DNA of 64,000 nucleotides. It comes from Acidobacteria bacterium Mor1 (GTDB lineage: Bacteria > Acidobacteriota > Polarisedimenticolia > Polarisedimenticolales > Polarisedimenticolaceae). Both the position numbers and the translations under genes were made by a program. Positions 19,201 through 27,659 of this stretch are shown piece by piece. Below the pieces are notes generated by a model. It did not search any database, was not told the DNA's origin, and was given only the letters and a program-made list of their open reading frames with translations. The first letter of the stretch is position 1; the number at the start of each line of letters is the position of its first letter. Location: assembly GCA_001664505.1 (NCBI GenBank), contig CP011806.1, positions 5,263,672 through 5,327,671 on the forward strand, written 5' to 3'.

Positions 19201-19296
19201 GCGTTCGGTCCCAACTTCGGCAACCCGCTGTCCGAGAACGATCTGCAGGCTCCTCGCGAGTTCCGCGTTTCGCTCGGCTTCCGCGCCAACTTCTAG
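16279..19296 (+). CDS. Oar-type TonB-dependent receptor with carboxypeptidase-regulatory domain
   Basis: 1005-aa outer-membrane receptor. The start is the ATG directly after GAGGAGGAGG; the signal peptide is LLVFLCVAALALCAMPAFAQ. Residues ~25-110 are a carboxypeptidase-regulatory-like domain (GKVIDENNEGLPGVTIVFES). The plug follows (LEELPVARTFQSAVLLAPG; ITISGAQSWDNLLTMDGV), then EYGRFTGGVVTAVSRSGGNEF and a long beta-barrel ending in the outer-membrane terminal phenylalanine (LGFRANF). No TonB box was assigned. Related Acidobacterial receptors are thought to import polymers or peptides; the substrate is unknown. Codon choice (GGT, CGT, TCC, AAG) is strikingly more biased than in neighbours, suggesting high expression. 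A strong terminator follows. Confidence 0.93.
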   Translation: MRTRLLVFLCVAALALCAMPAFAQGSASIRVFGKVIDENNEGLPGVTIVFESDNLIGVRSTLSGKNGEYTSPPVPAGEYKITFRMDGFQSVQQNVRLSAGQEREVDAKLRKTFEETLVVTGEATQVVSEGATSAQTITYDTLEELPVARTFQSAVLLAPGAKNTGPRNGGGRGSGTNSITISGAQSWDNLLTMDGVVLNENIRGQAFDLYIEDAIQETTTMNSGVSAEYGRFTGGVVTAVSRSGGNEFSGSFRVSLDNEDWAARTELTSAERLDSQNETFEATVGGRIVRDRLWFFFAGRNRETEANNFTSLSNIAYVQAREQDRLQGKITAALTSSHQVQVTALEIDDVQGNAAHGGLSDFALLVDDGTLANRETPQELLSAQYTGILSTNWFLEAQYTERGFTFEGSGGLDRTLETGTPVFDLGEGVVYNESLFCGACEDEERDNEQARLKASYFLNTDNSGSHDLTFGGETFTDIRNANNHQSPNDLMIWQYVPSATATGNIADVTSINDIFPQVDAGIANMVWLPIVNLSQGTDFQTTSFFVNDRWRLNDNWSFNIGFRYDENDSVNSLGLQVASDDAISPRLAVEYEVGPDSPWSFHANFAKYVGLAGNSVFDDSSSAGNPAEVDFSYFGTPILDQPAPNVMQPWINAINNACPQLGGGEWWLDPSLIFTVQSDCLSATHPDGSALVDFFDIPGATTAVDTGLTAANADEIQIGFNYLIGQRGTLRVDFVTREFGDFFITQRDLSTVNLADGFDRGVIRNDNSLLSRDYDGLHALFNLGLLEDRRLRIGGNLTWSHLRGNFNGETSGSGPVSSSVGEWPEYIQTSWNAPRGDLFADQRIALRAWASYDIIRSPNHNLNVAWFENFASGTPYSAIATVNTGDNVTNPGYNSPDVTRDYFFSGRGAFLTDDIHSSNVALNYSYLFRGWEFYIQPEVINIFKEEGAVLENATTSLLSNFDPFTTTPVEGTDFAFGPNFGNPLSENDLQAPREFRVSLGFRANF

Positions 19297-19320
19297 TCGA
19301 CGCGGTCTAGTTCGCTAGTG

Positions 19321-19349
19321 AAAGCCCCGGCCGCAAGGCCGGGGCTTTT
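19321..19349 (+). terminator. Rho-independent terminator, probably bidirectional
   Basis: Perfect 12-bp stem AAAGCCCCGGCC (19321-19332), GCAA loop, GGCCGGGGCTTT (19337-19348), then T. The stem's A/T ends give a T-run on both strands, so it can end the receptor transcript and the converging metallophosphoesterase transcript. Confidence 0.9.
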
Positions 19350-19384
19350 CATTTGCGGCGATGGATCGACCCGACGGGCTGGTC

Positions 19385-20284
19385 TCAGTCCTCGGCGCGG
19401 TTCAGGCTCTCGATGAATCGGGAGACCCGCTCGGGCGTGCCCTCCTCGACGCCTTCGAGGGTGACCGGCCCGTCCTCCCACAGGGCCAGCGGCTCCGCCG
19501 CGCCGTTGCCGACCCGTCCCGCATCCCGTTCGGGGCCGTACCCCAGACAATGAGATAGGTACAGCACGCCGTCGATGCGCCGGCGGCGGTTGCGATGCTG
19601 GTGGCCGTAGACGTGAACCGCGGAGCCGAGGCGTCGCACCGCGCGCTCGATCTCCAGGGATCCGGCGTAGCGGCTGAAGTTGAACCCGGGCCGGGGATCG
19701 GTTCCGCGGTAGGGGCCGGCAGAGAAGATCAGCTCGGCGCGGGGCAGGAAATGACTGAAGCTGATGACCGGTGCCCCGTCATCGGGCGTGAATGGAGCGC
19801 GCCGGGTGAGGCTGTCGGGCGGTTCTGTCGTCTCTCCGGCCCAGCGAACGAAGCGATCGTCACTCCACCCACGAAAATTCGGGTCTTCGCCCGGCTTCGG
19901 CAGGAAGAGACTATCGGGATGGGGTGGCCGCCGGTACCACGAGAAGAGCGGCACCAGCCACGGGCCCGCGCCGCCACCCGGGCGAACGGGAGAGACGTGG
20001 ATGCCGAGTTCGAGGCAGAGCGCCTCCACCGCCGCCAGTTTGGCTGTCGAGTCCGGGAAGTTCTCCCGGTGCACCCACAGATCGTGGTTTCCGGGAACGA
20101 AGGCGACTTCCTTGAAACGGGCGAGCAGTTCCTCGAAGGCCCAACGCATCTGGTCCAGCCGGTGGCTCACGTCGCCGGCGACGATCAGCACATCACGCTG
20201 GTAGTCGTGGCGCGAGAGGGACTCGAGCCACTGCCGGTTCTCGCGGCGATTGAGGTGGAGGTCGCTCTGAGCCAGCAGCCGCAC
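19385..20284 (-). CDS. Calcineurin-like metallophosphoesterase
   Basis: 299-aa cytoplasmic protein. The metal-binding motifs of the calcineurin-like phosphoesterase fold appear in order: SDLHL near the N-terminus, GDVSH, GNHD, and GHQH near the C-terminus. The start is put at GTG 20284, which places SDLHL seven residues in as usual for the family and lies 7 bp after the rraA stop. The longer frame runs through rraA and lacks family features. Substrate unknown; relatives cleave phosphomonoesters or phosphodiesters with two divalent metals. Downstream gene of a probable two-gene operon with rraA. Confidence 0.82.
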   Translation of the reverse strand: MRLLAQSDLHLNRRENRQWLESLSRHDYQRDVLIVAGDVSHRLDQMRWAFEELLARFKEVAFVPGNHDLWVHRENFPDSTAKLAAVEALCLELGIHVSPVRPGGGAGPWLVPLFSWYRRPPHPDSLFLPKPGEDPNFRGWSDDRFVRWAGETTEPPDSLTRRAPFTPDDGAPVISFSHFLPRAELIFSAGPYRGTDPRPGFNFSRYAGSLEIERAVRRLGSAVHVYGHQHRNRRRRIDGVLYLSHCLGYGPERDAGRVGNGAAEPLALWEDGPVTLEGVEEGTPERVSRFIESLNRAED

Positions 20285-20291
20285 GAGGGGC

Positions 20292-20774
20292 CTAGTCCGC
20301 CGGGCGCTCGGGCAGAACGACGATGCCGTCCCGGTCGGCAAACAGGTACTGGCCCGGTTCGAACCGCACGCCCGCGAAGCTGACGGGTACGTCCCGGGTG
20401 CCCCGGCCACGCTTCTCGCTGCGTCTGGGAGCCAGCGCCAGGGCCTTGATGCCCACAGGTACCTCGTCCAACTCGTGGGCGTCCCGCACACAGCCGTGAA
20501 TCACGATGCCGGCCCAGCCTCGCTCCGCGGCCAGGGTCGCGATATTGCCTCCGACCAGAGCGCAGCGGGTCGAACCCGCGCCGTCGATCACCAGCACCCG
20601 GCCCTTGCCATCCTCTTCGAGGATCGGCCGGACGGAGCTGTTGTCCTCGAAGGTCTCGACGGTCACGATCGGCCCTTCGAATTCGAGGCGGCCGCCGAAA
20701 TCGCCGAAAAGGGGGTCGCAGACCTGAACCGACGCCTCATGGGCGTCACAGATATCTGCCGTCGGACGATGCAT
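20292..20774 (-). CDS. rraA: RraA family protein (RNase regulator / HMG-oxaloacetate aldolase-like)
   Basis: 160-aa protein with the RraA fold: ADICDAHE near the N-terminus, FGDFGGRLEFEGPI, VLVIDGAGSTRCALVGGN, GWAGIVIHGCVRD and VPVSFAGVRFEPGQYLFADRDGIV. The length matches E. coli RraA. The DGAGS...RCAL...GG and CVRD motifs are those of the superfamily that also contains 4-hydroxy-4-methyl-2-oxoglutarate/oxaloacetate aldolases. Sequence alone does not separate RNase E inhibition from aldolase activity. The ATG at 20774 has GGAG 6-9 nt upstream. First gene of the pair with the metallophosphoesterase. Confidence 0.88.
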   Translation of the reverse strand: MHRPTADICDAHEASVQVCDPLFGDFGGRLEFEGPIVTVETFEDNSSVRPILEEDGKGRVLVIDGAGSTRCALVGGNIATLAAERGWAGIVIHGCVRDAHELDEVPVGIKALALAPRRSEKRGRGTRDVPVSFAGVRFEPGQYLFADRDGIVVLPERPAD

Positions 20775-21090
20775 GGGGACTCCTTGATATAGGCCGATTC
20801 GGACCGACCGGGTCGAGGGCCGCCCTGCGGCGGCGACCGGGAAAGATTGCCATGCTCCAGGGTCCCTTTCAAACGCCCTCCGGCCCATGAGCCCGGGCAC
20901 CTGCCCGGAAAACCCGGTTTCTCCCGCTGAGACAACCGCCGGGAACATTTGGGCACTAGTCCCGGGCTCCGGCCCGCCGTACCATCTGGGCGGCCACGCG
21001 ACCACGCCGGGGGGGAAACAAGTTGGAAACAACTGGCCCGTAGCCTCCGCTCGCCGGCTGGATGGGATGCGTCGCCGAGGAGGGGCACTG
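20775..21090. other. Divergent intergenic region between rraA and the S1 protease gene
   Basis: 316 bp without a convincing gene. An in-frame ATG at 20887 would only extend the protease upstream of its signal peptide. I see GC-rich inverted repeats, the clearest being CCGGGCA-CC-TGCCCGG at 20893-20908, and a GAGGAGGGG ribosome site just before 21091. No clear promoter hexamers in either direction. Confidence 0.5.
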
Positions 21091-23727
21091 ATGAAACGTC
21101 ACGCGATCCTTGTTGTCTTGTTGGTTCTGGCGTCCGCCGCAGGCGCAGCCTGGGCCGCAGAGATCCTGGAGGCCGATCCCTACCGCCAGCCGGGAACTCC
21201 CCGAGCGATGCGCGCGGCCGGGTCGATCCAATCCTTGTCTCAGGTGCGTCTCCACGAGATGCCTGCGGTCGACGTCGAACGGCTGCGCCGCGAGGACGCC
21301 GAGTACGCCGCGACTCATTTCGAGAAAGACCGGCGCATCGGCCACCTACGCAAGATCGCCGTCGACCCGACCCGCTTCGGGACCTGGGAAGACCTGCCGA
21401 ACGGTGACCGGCTGTGGCGCGCCCAGGTGCGTTCGGCCCGCGCGCTGTGGTTGGTGCTCGGATTCACCACCTTCCGTCTGGATCCCGGTGCCGAACTCTT
21501 CATCTACAGCCCCGGCGGTGAAATCGTGCAGGGCCCCTTCACCTCCGACCACGTGCGGGACCACGGCCAGCTTTGGACCACGCCGATTGAAGGGGACGCC
21601 CTCGTCGTCGAACTCTACTGGCCCAAGCACCTGGCCGGCCGGGACCCCAACATCCATCTGGGCAAGATCTCTCACGGCTACGAGCCCTTCGGCAGCATCG
21701 GTCAGATCCAGGACCCGCCCCAGAGCGAGGACCCGACGGTCGACGCCGGCGCCTGCAACATCGACGTGCAGTGCCCGCTGGGTGACGACTGGCAGGACGA
21801 GAAACAGGGCGTGGTGTTGACCCTTCGCAACGGCTCGCGGATCTGCACCGGTTCGATGATCGCCCAGGCCGGCGGCGAAGAGTGCCTGCCGATGATGCTG
21901 ACCGCCGACCATTGCCATGGTTCGGTCTCCGACGGTCCGTCGATGAGCCTGCTGTTCAACTTCGAGCGCCCGGCCTGTGAGTCGGGGACGCCTCCCACCG
22001 ACGATGTGCACGGCGGCGGCGCCGTGCTGCGTGCGACCTCGAGCAACTCCGACTTCAGCCTGTTCGAGATGAACACCATGCCCCCGGCGGAGTTCAACCC
22101 CTACTGGAACGGCTGGAACCGCAACCCTGCGGCGGCGACCGAAACCTACGGGATCCACCACCCGGCCAACGACGAGAAGAAGATTTGCTACAACGATGAC
22201 GCGGTGATCGACGGCAGCAACTACGGGCCGAACCACTGGCGCATCACCGAGTGGGAGCAGGGCACCACCGAGGGCGGCTCCTCGGGGTCGCCGCTGTTTG
22301 ACCAGGACTCCCGGATCATCGGCCAGCTCCACGGCGGCACCGCGTCCTGCAGCAGCATCACCTGGGACGAGTACGGCAAGATCGACGCCTCCTGGGAAGG
22401 GGACGGCGCCGCCGACTCTCGCCTGCGGGACTGGCTCGACCCCAGCGGCACCGGTGAGGAGCAGATCGACGGTACCTACGGCCCGGTTTGCGGCGCGCCC
22501 GCTCCGAGCCTTTCGGTCAACGCGACCACCGTCGACGACACCAGCGGCAACGGCGACTCGATCGTCGACGTCGACGAGACCTTCACGCTCCTGGTCGACC
22601 TGATCAACCGGGGCAGCCTCGACGCCACCAACGTCAGCGGCACCCTCAGCACCTCGACCCCGGGAGTGGTGCTCAACGACGGCGGCGCCGATTGGGTCGA
22701 TATCCCGTCCAGCGAGATCCGCGGCTCCAACGCGCCGCACTTCAACATCTCGACCACCGCCGGCTTCGTCTGCGGCGACTCCATCGAGCTGGGACTGTTC
22801 CTCGTCTCCGACGAGCGTCCCGAGGGTTGGAACCGGGAGGTCTCGATCCCGACCGGCACGCCTCAGGTCACCATCAACTACGAAGACGACATGGAGTCCG
22901 GTGTCGGCACCTGGACCGCCCAGACCCTCCAGGGCGCGTCGGCGGGCTGGGCCCAGTCGACGACCCAGGCCCAGAGCGGCAGCACGAGTTGGTTCGTCGC
23001 CGATCCCGCAGAAGTGAGCGACCACGTGTTAAGCATGGAATCCTTCGTGGTTCAGGCGGGTACCGAGCTGATCTTCGCCCACCGCCTCAACACCGAGGGT
23101 GGCTTCGACGGCGGCGTCCTCGAGTACCAGCAGGACGCTGGTGCCTGGACCGACGCCGGCGCCCTGATCGTCGAGGGTGGCTACAACGATACGATCAGCA
23201 CCCAGTACAGCAGCCCGCTTGCCGGCCGCGATGCCTGGTCCGGGGACAACGGCGGTTTCCAGCCGGTCCGGGTCGCCCTGGACAGTCTGACGGGGAGCAC
23301 CGTGCAGTTCCGCTGGCGCTTTGCCTCGGACACCTCGGTCAGCGACGAAGGTTGGTACGTCGACGACGTCAGCGTCGAGCGCACCGACTACCTCTGCTCG
23401 CCGGTGGTGCCCGGTGAGGTTCCCAGCGGTATCGGTGCGACGCCGTTCACCGTGGACAAGGATCCGGGTGGCTACCTGCTGACATGGTCGGCACCGACCT
23501 CCGGGGCCGCGGTCAGCGACTACGTGCTCTACTCGACGACCCTGAACGCTTACGCGCCGACCTGCGAGGCGAACCTGGGCACCGGCACCTCGGCGGTGCT
23601 GGCCGACATGACCGACAACCGTGGCTTCCTGGTGGTGGCCCGGGGTAGTTCCGGCGAGGGCTCCTACGGAGTCGACGGCGCCGGTTCCGCCCGCGCCAAA
23701 TCCGCCGGCGGCGACGTCTGTCCTTGA
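21091..23727 (+). CDS. Secreted trypsin-like (S1, lysyl-endopeptidase-like) protease
   Basis: 878-aa secreted protease. The ATG at 21091 follows GAGGAGGGG and starts a signal peptide (LVVLLVLASAAGAAWA). A prosegment of about 200 residues precedes the catalytic domain with the S1 triad His274 (TADHC), Asp321 (NSDFSL) and Ser398 (GGSSGSP). The Cys-rich arrangement resembles Achromobacter lysyl endopeptidase. From residue ~470 there is an Ig/CARDB-like module with a GNGDSIVDVDE loop. A jelly-roll-like segment (DDMESGVGTW) and a fibronectin-III-like C-terminus (LLTWSAP) follow. The next gene, a secreted M14 carboxypeptidase, starts 32 bp downstream, so endo- and exopeptidase are probably co-expressed for protein degradation. 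Confidence 0.88.
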   Translation: MKRHAILVVLLVLASAAGAAWAAEILEADPYRQPGTPRAMRAAGSIQSLSQVRLHEMPAVDVERLRREDAEYAATHFEKDRRIGHLRKIAVDPTRFGTWEDLPNGDRLWRAQVRSARALWLVLGFTTFRLDPGAELFIYSPGGEIVQGPFTSDHVRDHGQLWTTPIEGDALVVELYWPKHLAGRDPNIHLGKISHGYEPFGSIGQIQDPPQSEDPTVDAGACNIDVQCPLGDDWQDEKQGVVLTLRNGSRICTGSMIAQAGGEECLPMMLTADHCHGSVSDGPSMSLLFNFERPACESGTPPTDDVHGGGAVLRATSSNSDFSLFEMNTMPPAEFNPYWNGWNRNPAAATETYGIHHPANDEKKICYNDDAVIDGSNYGPNHWRITEWEQGTTEGGSSGSPLFDQDSRIIGQLHGGTASCSSITWDEYGKIDASWEGDGAADSRLRDWLDPSGTGEEQIDGTYGPVCGAPAPSLSVNATTVDDTSGNGDSIVDVDETFTLLVDLINRGSLDATNVSGTLSTSTPGVVLNDGGADWVDIPSSEIRGSNAPHFNISTTAGFVCGDSIELGLFLVSDERPEGWNREVSIPTGTPQVTINYEDDMESGVGTWTAQTLQGASAGWAQSTTQAQSGSTSWFVADPAEVSDHVLSMESFVVQAGTELIFAHRLNTEGGFDGGVLEYQQDAGAWTDAGALIVEGGYNDTISTQYSSPLAGRDAWSGDNGGFQPVRVALDSLTGSTVQFRWRFASDTSVSDEGWYVDDVSVERTDYLCSPVVPGEVPSGIGATPFTVDKDPGGYLLTWSAPTSGAAVSDYVLYSTTLNAYAPTCEANLGTGTSAVLADMTDNRGFLVVARGSSGEGSYGVDGAGSARAKSAGGDVCP

Positions 23728-23759
23728 TCCGCGCAAACGCACAAGAGAGGCCGAACACG

Positions 23760-26183
23760 ATGATCCCCCCTTATCGTTTCGCGACGGCGATCGCTCTGGC
23801 GCTGTGCCTGTCGTTCTCCCTGGCGGTGGCAGGTAAGACCGCGCCCCGGCCGGTGGATGACGACGGTCGCGCCATCTTCACCACCGCTCGGATCCTGCAA
23901 TCCGACGTGGCGACCTGGGACCGGCTGACCGATCTCGGGTTCGCCCTTCAGCGCACCAGCAACGGGCAGATCATCGCGTATCTGTCCGCCGAGGAGATCG
24001 TCAAGCTGGCCTCGCTGGGCCTGGCCTGGCGGCCGGTGGCCGACCCGCACCAGCTGGCCCACGCCGGCCACGACGATCCGTCGCCGGACCTGACCTACAG
24101 CAACCACGCGGCGGTTACGGCGCGGCTGAACCAGGTGATTGCCGACCATCCGGCGATTACCCGGCTCGAGTCCGCCGGTAACTCGGTGCAGGGGCGGGAG
24201 CTCTGGTTCCTGCGCATCACCGACAACCCGGATACCGAGGAAGACGAGCCCGGCTTCAAGTACATCTCGACGATGCACGGCGACGAGGCCATCGGCGTCG
24301 AGATGTGTCTCGAACTGATCGACTACCTGACCGACAACTACGGCACCGATCCCCGGGTTACCCGCATGGTCGACGAGATCGAGATCTGGATCATGCCGCT
24401 GATGAACCCTGACGGGAACCTGACCGTCCAACGCTTCAACGCCGGCGGGGTCGACCTCAACCGGGACTTCCCCGACGCCTACGACGACCCGACCGATTCT
24501 CCGGCGGGCCGTGCGCCGGAGACCCAGGCGCTGATGAACTGGCAGTACGCCCACACCACGTCGCTGTCGGCCAATTTCCATAGCGGCGCTACCGTGGTCA
24601 ACTACCCCTGGGACAACAACTCCGCCGGCAACAGCGTCTACACCGCAACCCCCGACGACGACATCTGCATCGACCTGTCCATCGATTACTCCGAGGAAAA
24701 CGCGCCGATGTTCAACGGCTCGTTCCCCCAGGGGATCACCAACGGTGCCGACTGGTACGCGGTGTCCGGTGGGATGCAGGACTGGAACTACGAGTGGCAT
24801 GGGGATATCCAGGTCACCGTCGAGCTCTACGACATCAAGCGCCCGGCGGAATCCCTGCTCGAGGGGCTGTGGAACGACAACCGGGAATCGATGCTCGACT
24901 TTCTCGACCGGGCCCTGACCGGCGTGCGCGGCATCGTGACCGACGCCGATAGCGGCCAGCCCCTGGCGGCGACGCTGTCGATCGTCGGCCGGGACAAGAA
25001 CTTCTACACCGACCCCGAGGTCGGCGACTACCATCGTGCGATCACCGCCGGCACCTTCGACCTGCGGGTCAACGCTCCCGGCTACCAGGAGCAGATCGTG
25101 CCCTTCACCGTGGCCGATGCCCGGGCCGATGCGGTCCGGGTCGACGTGGCGCTGGCGCCGCGGCTGACCGATCTGGCCTACGACGGCAACCGACTCGACG
25201 CCGACGGCGGTGGGGACGGCTGGCTCGACCCCGGCGAGAGCGGCACCCTGGCGGTGACTCTCGAGAACCTGGGCGGCACCGCTACCGGCATCCAGGGCAA
25301 CCTGATTCCTGCCGGCGCCTACGCCACGATCACCGGCGCCGGGGCGACCTGGCCGGATCTCGATCCGGGCAACTCCGCCGAATCGGCAGCGCCCCACATG
25401 ACCCTCGATGTGGACCCGGCGGCACCGGCAGGCCACAAGCTGGCCTTCGCCATCGACTGGAGCGCGACCGGAGACCTCTCGGGCACCACCGAGGCGTTCT
25501 TCGTTCCCCTTTCGGCGCCGAGCACCGCCATCGAACCCTCGGCTGACGTGCCGACACCGATCCAGGACCAGCAAACCACCGAGAGCACCCTGGTGGTGAC
25601 CGAGGACCGGGAGATCGCCGAGGTCAACGTGCGGGTTGACATCACCCATACCTACAAGGGGGACGTGACCGTCACCCTGATCTCACCTGCCGGCAAGGAG
25701 ATCCGGCTCCACGACCGCACCGGCGGCTCGGCCAACAACATCAACACCTGGTACGACACCGAGACCAACCCGGTGGATTCCCTCGATGTGCTGATCGGCG
25801 ACTCCACCGCGGGCACCTGGACCCTGCGGATGTTCGACGGCTTCAACGGCGACCAGGGCACCCTGGACGGCTGGAGCCTGGAACTGATCACCCGGGCCTA
25901 CGAGGATCCGGTGGCTCCCGTGCGGCTGCGCCGGGTGGCCCGGCAGGGGAGCGACGCGGTACTCGATTGGTGGCCGGTCGGTTCGGCGACCTCCTACAAG
26001 GTCTATCGCTCCACCGATCCCTCGGCCGAGTCCTTCTTCAACGATGTGACCGCCGGTGACGGCGACGCCACCGACACCTCCTTCGTCGACGGCACCGCCG
26101 TGGCGCCGGGGCAGGTGCTCTACTGGATCGTCTCCGGTGAGGGCTACACCGGCGAGGGGCTCTGGGAGCACTTCGGCCGCTAG
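23760..26183 (+). CDS. Secreted M14 zinc carboxypeptidase with P-domain
   Basis: 807-aa secreted metallocarboxypeptidase. The ATG at 23760 is used (AGAGAGG 9 nt upstream; signal peptide ALALCLSFSLAVA). Zinc ligands are His173 and Glu176 (MHGDE) and His274 (NFHSG). The substrate-binding DLNRDFPD motif lies between them, and catalytic Glu355 sits in VTVELYD. After the catalytic domain come a carboxypeptidase-regulatory domain (GVRGIVTDADSGQPLAATL), a GDGWLDPGESG Ca-loop/Ig-like module, and a proprotein-convertase P-domain (THTYKGDVTVTLISPAG; GTWTLRMFDG). A short fibronectin-like tail ends the protein. It removes C-terminal residues from extracellular peptides, complementing the S1 protease upstream. 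Confidence 0.9.
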   Translation: MIPPYRFATAIALALCLSFSLAVAGKTAPRPVDDDGRAIFTTARILQSDVATWDRLTDLGFALQRTSNGQIIAYLSAEEIVKLASLGLAWRPVADPHQLAHAGHDDPSPDLTYSNHAAVTARLNQVIADHPAITRLESAGNSVQGRELWFLRITDNPDTEEDEPGFKYISTMHGDEAIGVEMCLELIDYLTDNYGTDPRVTRMVDEIEIWIMPLMNPDGNLTVQRFNAGGVDLNRDFPDAYDDPTDSPAGRAPETQALMNWQYAHTTSLSANFHSGATVVNYPWDNNSAGNSVYTATPDDDICIDLSIDYSEENAPMFNGSFPQGITNGADWYAVSGGMQDWNYEWHGDIQVTVELYDIKRPAESLLEGLWNDNRESMLDFLDRALTGVRGIVTDADSGQPLAATLSIVGRDKNFYTDPEVGDYHRAITAGTFDLRVNAPGYQEQIVPFTVADARADAVRVDVALAPRLTDLAYDGNRLDADGGGDGWLDPGESGTLAVTLENLGGTATGIQGNLIPAGAYATITGAGATWPDLDPGNSAESAAPHMTLDVDPAAPAGHKLAFAIDWSATGDLSGTTEAFFVPLSAPSTAIEPSADVPTPIQDQQTTESTLVVTEDREIAEVNVRVDITHTYKGDVTVTLISPAGKEIRLHDRTGGSANNINTWYDTETNPVDSLDVLIGDSTAGTWTLRMFDGFNGDQGTLDGWSLELITRAYEDPVAPVRLRRVARQGSDAVLDWWPVGSATSYKVYRSTDPSAESFFNDVTAGDGDATDTSFVDGTAVAPGQVLYWIVSGEGYTGEGLWEHFGR

Positions 26184-26188
26184 GGTTC

Positions 26189-26194
26189 TACAAT
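26189..26194 (+). promoter_or_regulatory. -10-like hexamer, possible leaderless start for 26202 gene
   Basis: TACAAT with 7 nt (CCCGCGC) to the ATG at 26202. The gap contains no Shine-Dalgarno. Confidence 0.45.
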
Positions 26195-26201
26195 CCCGCG
26201 C

Positions 26202-27026
26202 ATGGCGCGACGGGAGAAACCGCAGGGGAAGGCGACCCGGGGTAAGACGGCGAACAACCGTCTGCGCCGGGTCGACCGCTTTCTGCACGGTTACGATCCG
26301 GCGCTGATCAAGCGGGTCGACGATGCCTACGCCCAGGCGCTGTTCGTCGATCTCGGCTACGGCCGCACCCCGGTCACCACCCTCGAGAGCGCCCGCTGGT
26401 TGCGGCGGCTCCATCCGGGGCTCGGAGTCCTCGGCGTCGAGATCGATGCCGAACGGGTCGCCGCGGCCGAGTCGGCCCGGGGCCCGGGTACCGACTTCCG
26501 TCTCGGTGGGTTCAACCTGCCGCTCAGACCCGGCGAGACCGTGCGGCTGGTGCGCGCCTTCAACGTGCTGCGCCAGTACGACGAGGCCGAGGTCGCCGGG
26601 GCGCTCGAGCTGCTGGCCGGGCAGATGCTCCCGGGGAGCCTGCTGCTCGAGGGCACCTCGGACCCCTACGGGCGCTACTGGTCGGCCAACGTCTACCGCC
26701 GGGGCCAGAAGGCCGGGTTCATCACCGAGGCGCTGGTCTTCGGCACCAGCTTCCGCGCCGGCTTCGATCCGGTTGCCTTCCAGGCGATCCTGCCCAAGAA
26801 CCTGATCCACCGGGTCGTGCCCGGCGAACCGATCCACGCCTTCTTCGAAGCCTGGAAGCGTTCGGTGGCCCACACCGCGGCCCATTCGACCTGGGGCCAG
26901 CGCCAGCACTTCACGGCAGCGGGGGAGGCGCTGGCCCGGGAAGGCTACCGGCTCAACACCCGGCGCCGCTGGCTCGGCCGCGGCTACCTGATCTGGCAGG
27001 ATCCGTGGGGGGAGGCAGGGTCCTGA
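26202..27026 (+). CDS. Class I SAM-dependent methyltransferase-like protein
   Basis: 274-aa cytoplasmic protein with a Rossmann methyltransferase core. Motif I is FVDLGYGRTPVTT (residues ~48-60), the acidic motif II is VLGVEIDAERVA, and motif IV-like is VRAFNVLRQYDE. A basic N-terminus (RREKPQGKATRGK) precedes it. The family is usually annotated as class I methyltransferase of unknown substrate. No neighbour hints at the target. The start matches the first ATG and is preceded only by a -10-like TACAAT, with no ribosome binding site. Confidence 0.8.
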   Translation: MARREKPQGKATRGKTANNRLRRVDRFLHGYDPALIKRVDDAYAQALFVDLGYGRTPVTTLESARWLRRLHPGLGVLGVEIDAERVAAAESARGPGTDFRLGGFNLPLRPGETVRLVRAFNVLRQYDEAEVAGALELLAGQMLPGSLLLEGTSDPYGRYWSANVYRRGQKAGFITEALVFGTSFRAGFDPVAFQAILPKNLIHRVVPGEPIHAFFEAWKRSVAHTAAHSTWGQRQHFTAAGEALAREGYRLNTRRRWLGRGYLIWQDPWGEAGS

Positions 27027-27089
27027 ATCGAAGGGATCGTGTCCTTGCCTGCTCCTGCGATACATGACACGCTTTTTTTTGTGCATCGG

Positions 27090-27659
27090 ATGCTGCGAAC
27101 TGCGAGCGTGGCGCTGGTCATCATCGCCAGTGCCATGAGTTTGTCCTGCGACCCGGAATGGGCTCGCGTGGGCGCGTACGATTTGCAGGGTGATTTCGTA
27201 CGTGTCTTCAATGAGCGGAGCGGTTTGCAGGTCCTGGTCTTCACGCGACAAGACTGCCCGATCTCGAACCGGTACGCGCCCGAACTGAATCGGCTGCATG
27301 CGGAGTTCGGCAAAAGGGCGAAGTTCGTCCTTGTTTATCCGGATCCCCAGGCCGACGCCGAGTCGATCGTGGCGCACCGGGCGGAGTATCTTCTGGCGAT
27401 GCCAGCGTTGATCGACTCCGACCATCACCTCGTGGACTACAGTGGAGTGCGCATCACTCCCGAGGTCGCCGTGTACCGCAACCAGCGGCGGGTCTACCGA
27501 GGCCGAATCGACGACCGGTTCGTCGCGTTCGGCAAGGAACGGGCGGCGCCGACGACTCGGGACCTGCGTGACGTGTTGACCGCGATGGTGGCCGGCGACG
27601 ACCCGCAACCCTACGAAACCGAGGCGGTGGGTTGCCATATCCAGGACCTGAAGCCGTGA
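27090..27659 (+). CDS. Redoxin-like (thioredoxin-fold) lipoprotein
   Basis: 189-aa lipoprotein when started at ATG 27090, which gives the hydrophobic segment ASVALVIIASAMSLSC with a lipobox. A GTG at 27039 and a GTG at 27081 are alternatives; none has a good Shine-Dalgarno. The mature part has a thioredoxin-like core with FTRQDCPISNRYAPE. Only one cysteine (C56) is in the motif, so it is a Cys-Pro rather than a CXXC type. The stop overlaps the GTG of the copper-monooxygenase-like gene (GTGA), so the two are translationally coupled. Likely a periplasmic or outer-leaflet partner that handles thiol redox or electron transfer for that enzyme (inference). Confidence 0.78.
   Translation: MLRTASVALVIIASAMSLSCDPEWARVGAYDLQGDFVRVFNERSGLQVLVFTRQDCPISNRYAPELNRLHAEFGKRAKFVLVYPDPQADAESIVAHRAEYLLAMPALIDSDHHLVDYSGVRITPEVAVYRNQRRVYRGRIDDRFVAFGKERAAPTTRDLRDVLTAMVAGDDPQPYETEAVGCHIQDLKP

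Noticed and set aside
20887-21090. Upstream ATG extending the S1 protease
   Set aside because: The extension lacks any signal peptide and the ATG at 21091 has GAGGAGGGG and an ideal signal sequence.
27039-27090. Alternative GTG starts (27039, 27081) for the redoxin lipoprotein
   Set aside because: They add residues ahead of the signal peptide and have no properly spaced ribosome site; ATG 27090 gives a clean lipobox signal peptide. Some doubt remains.
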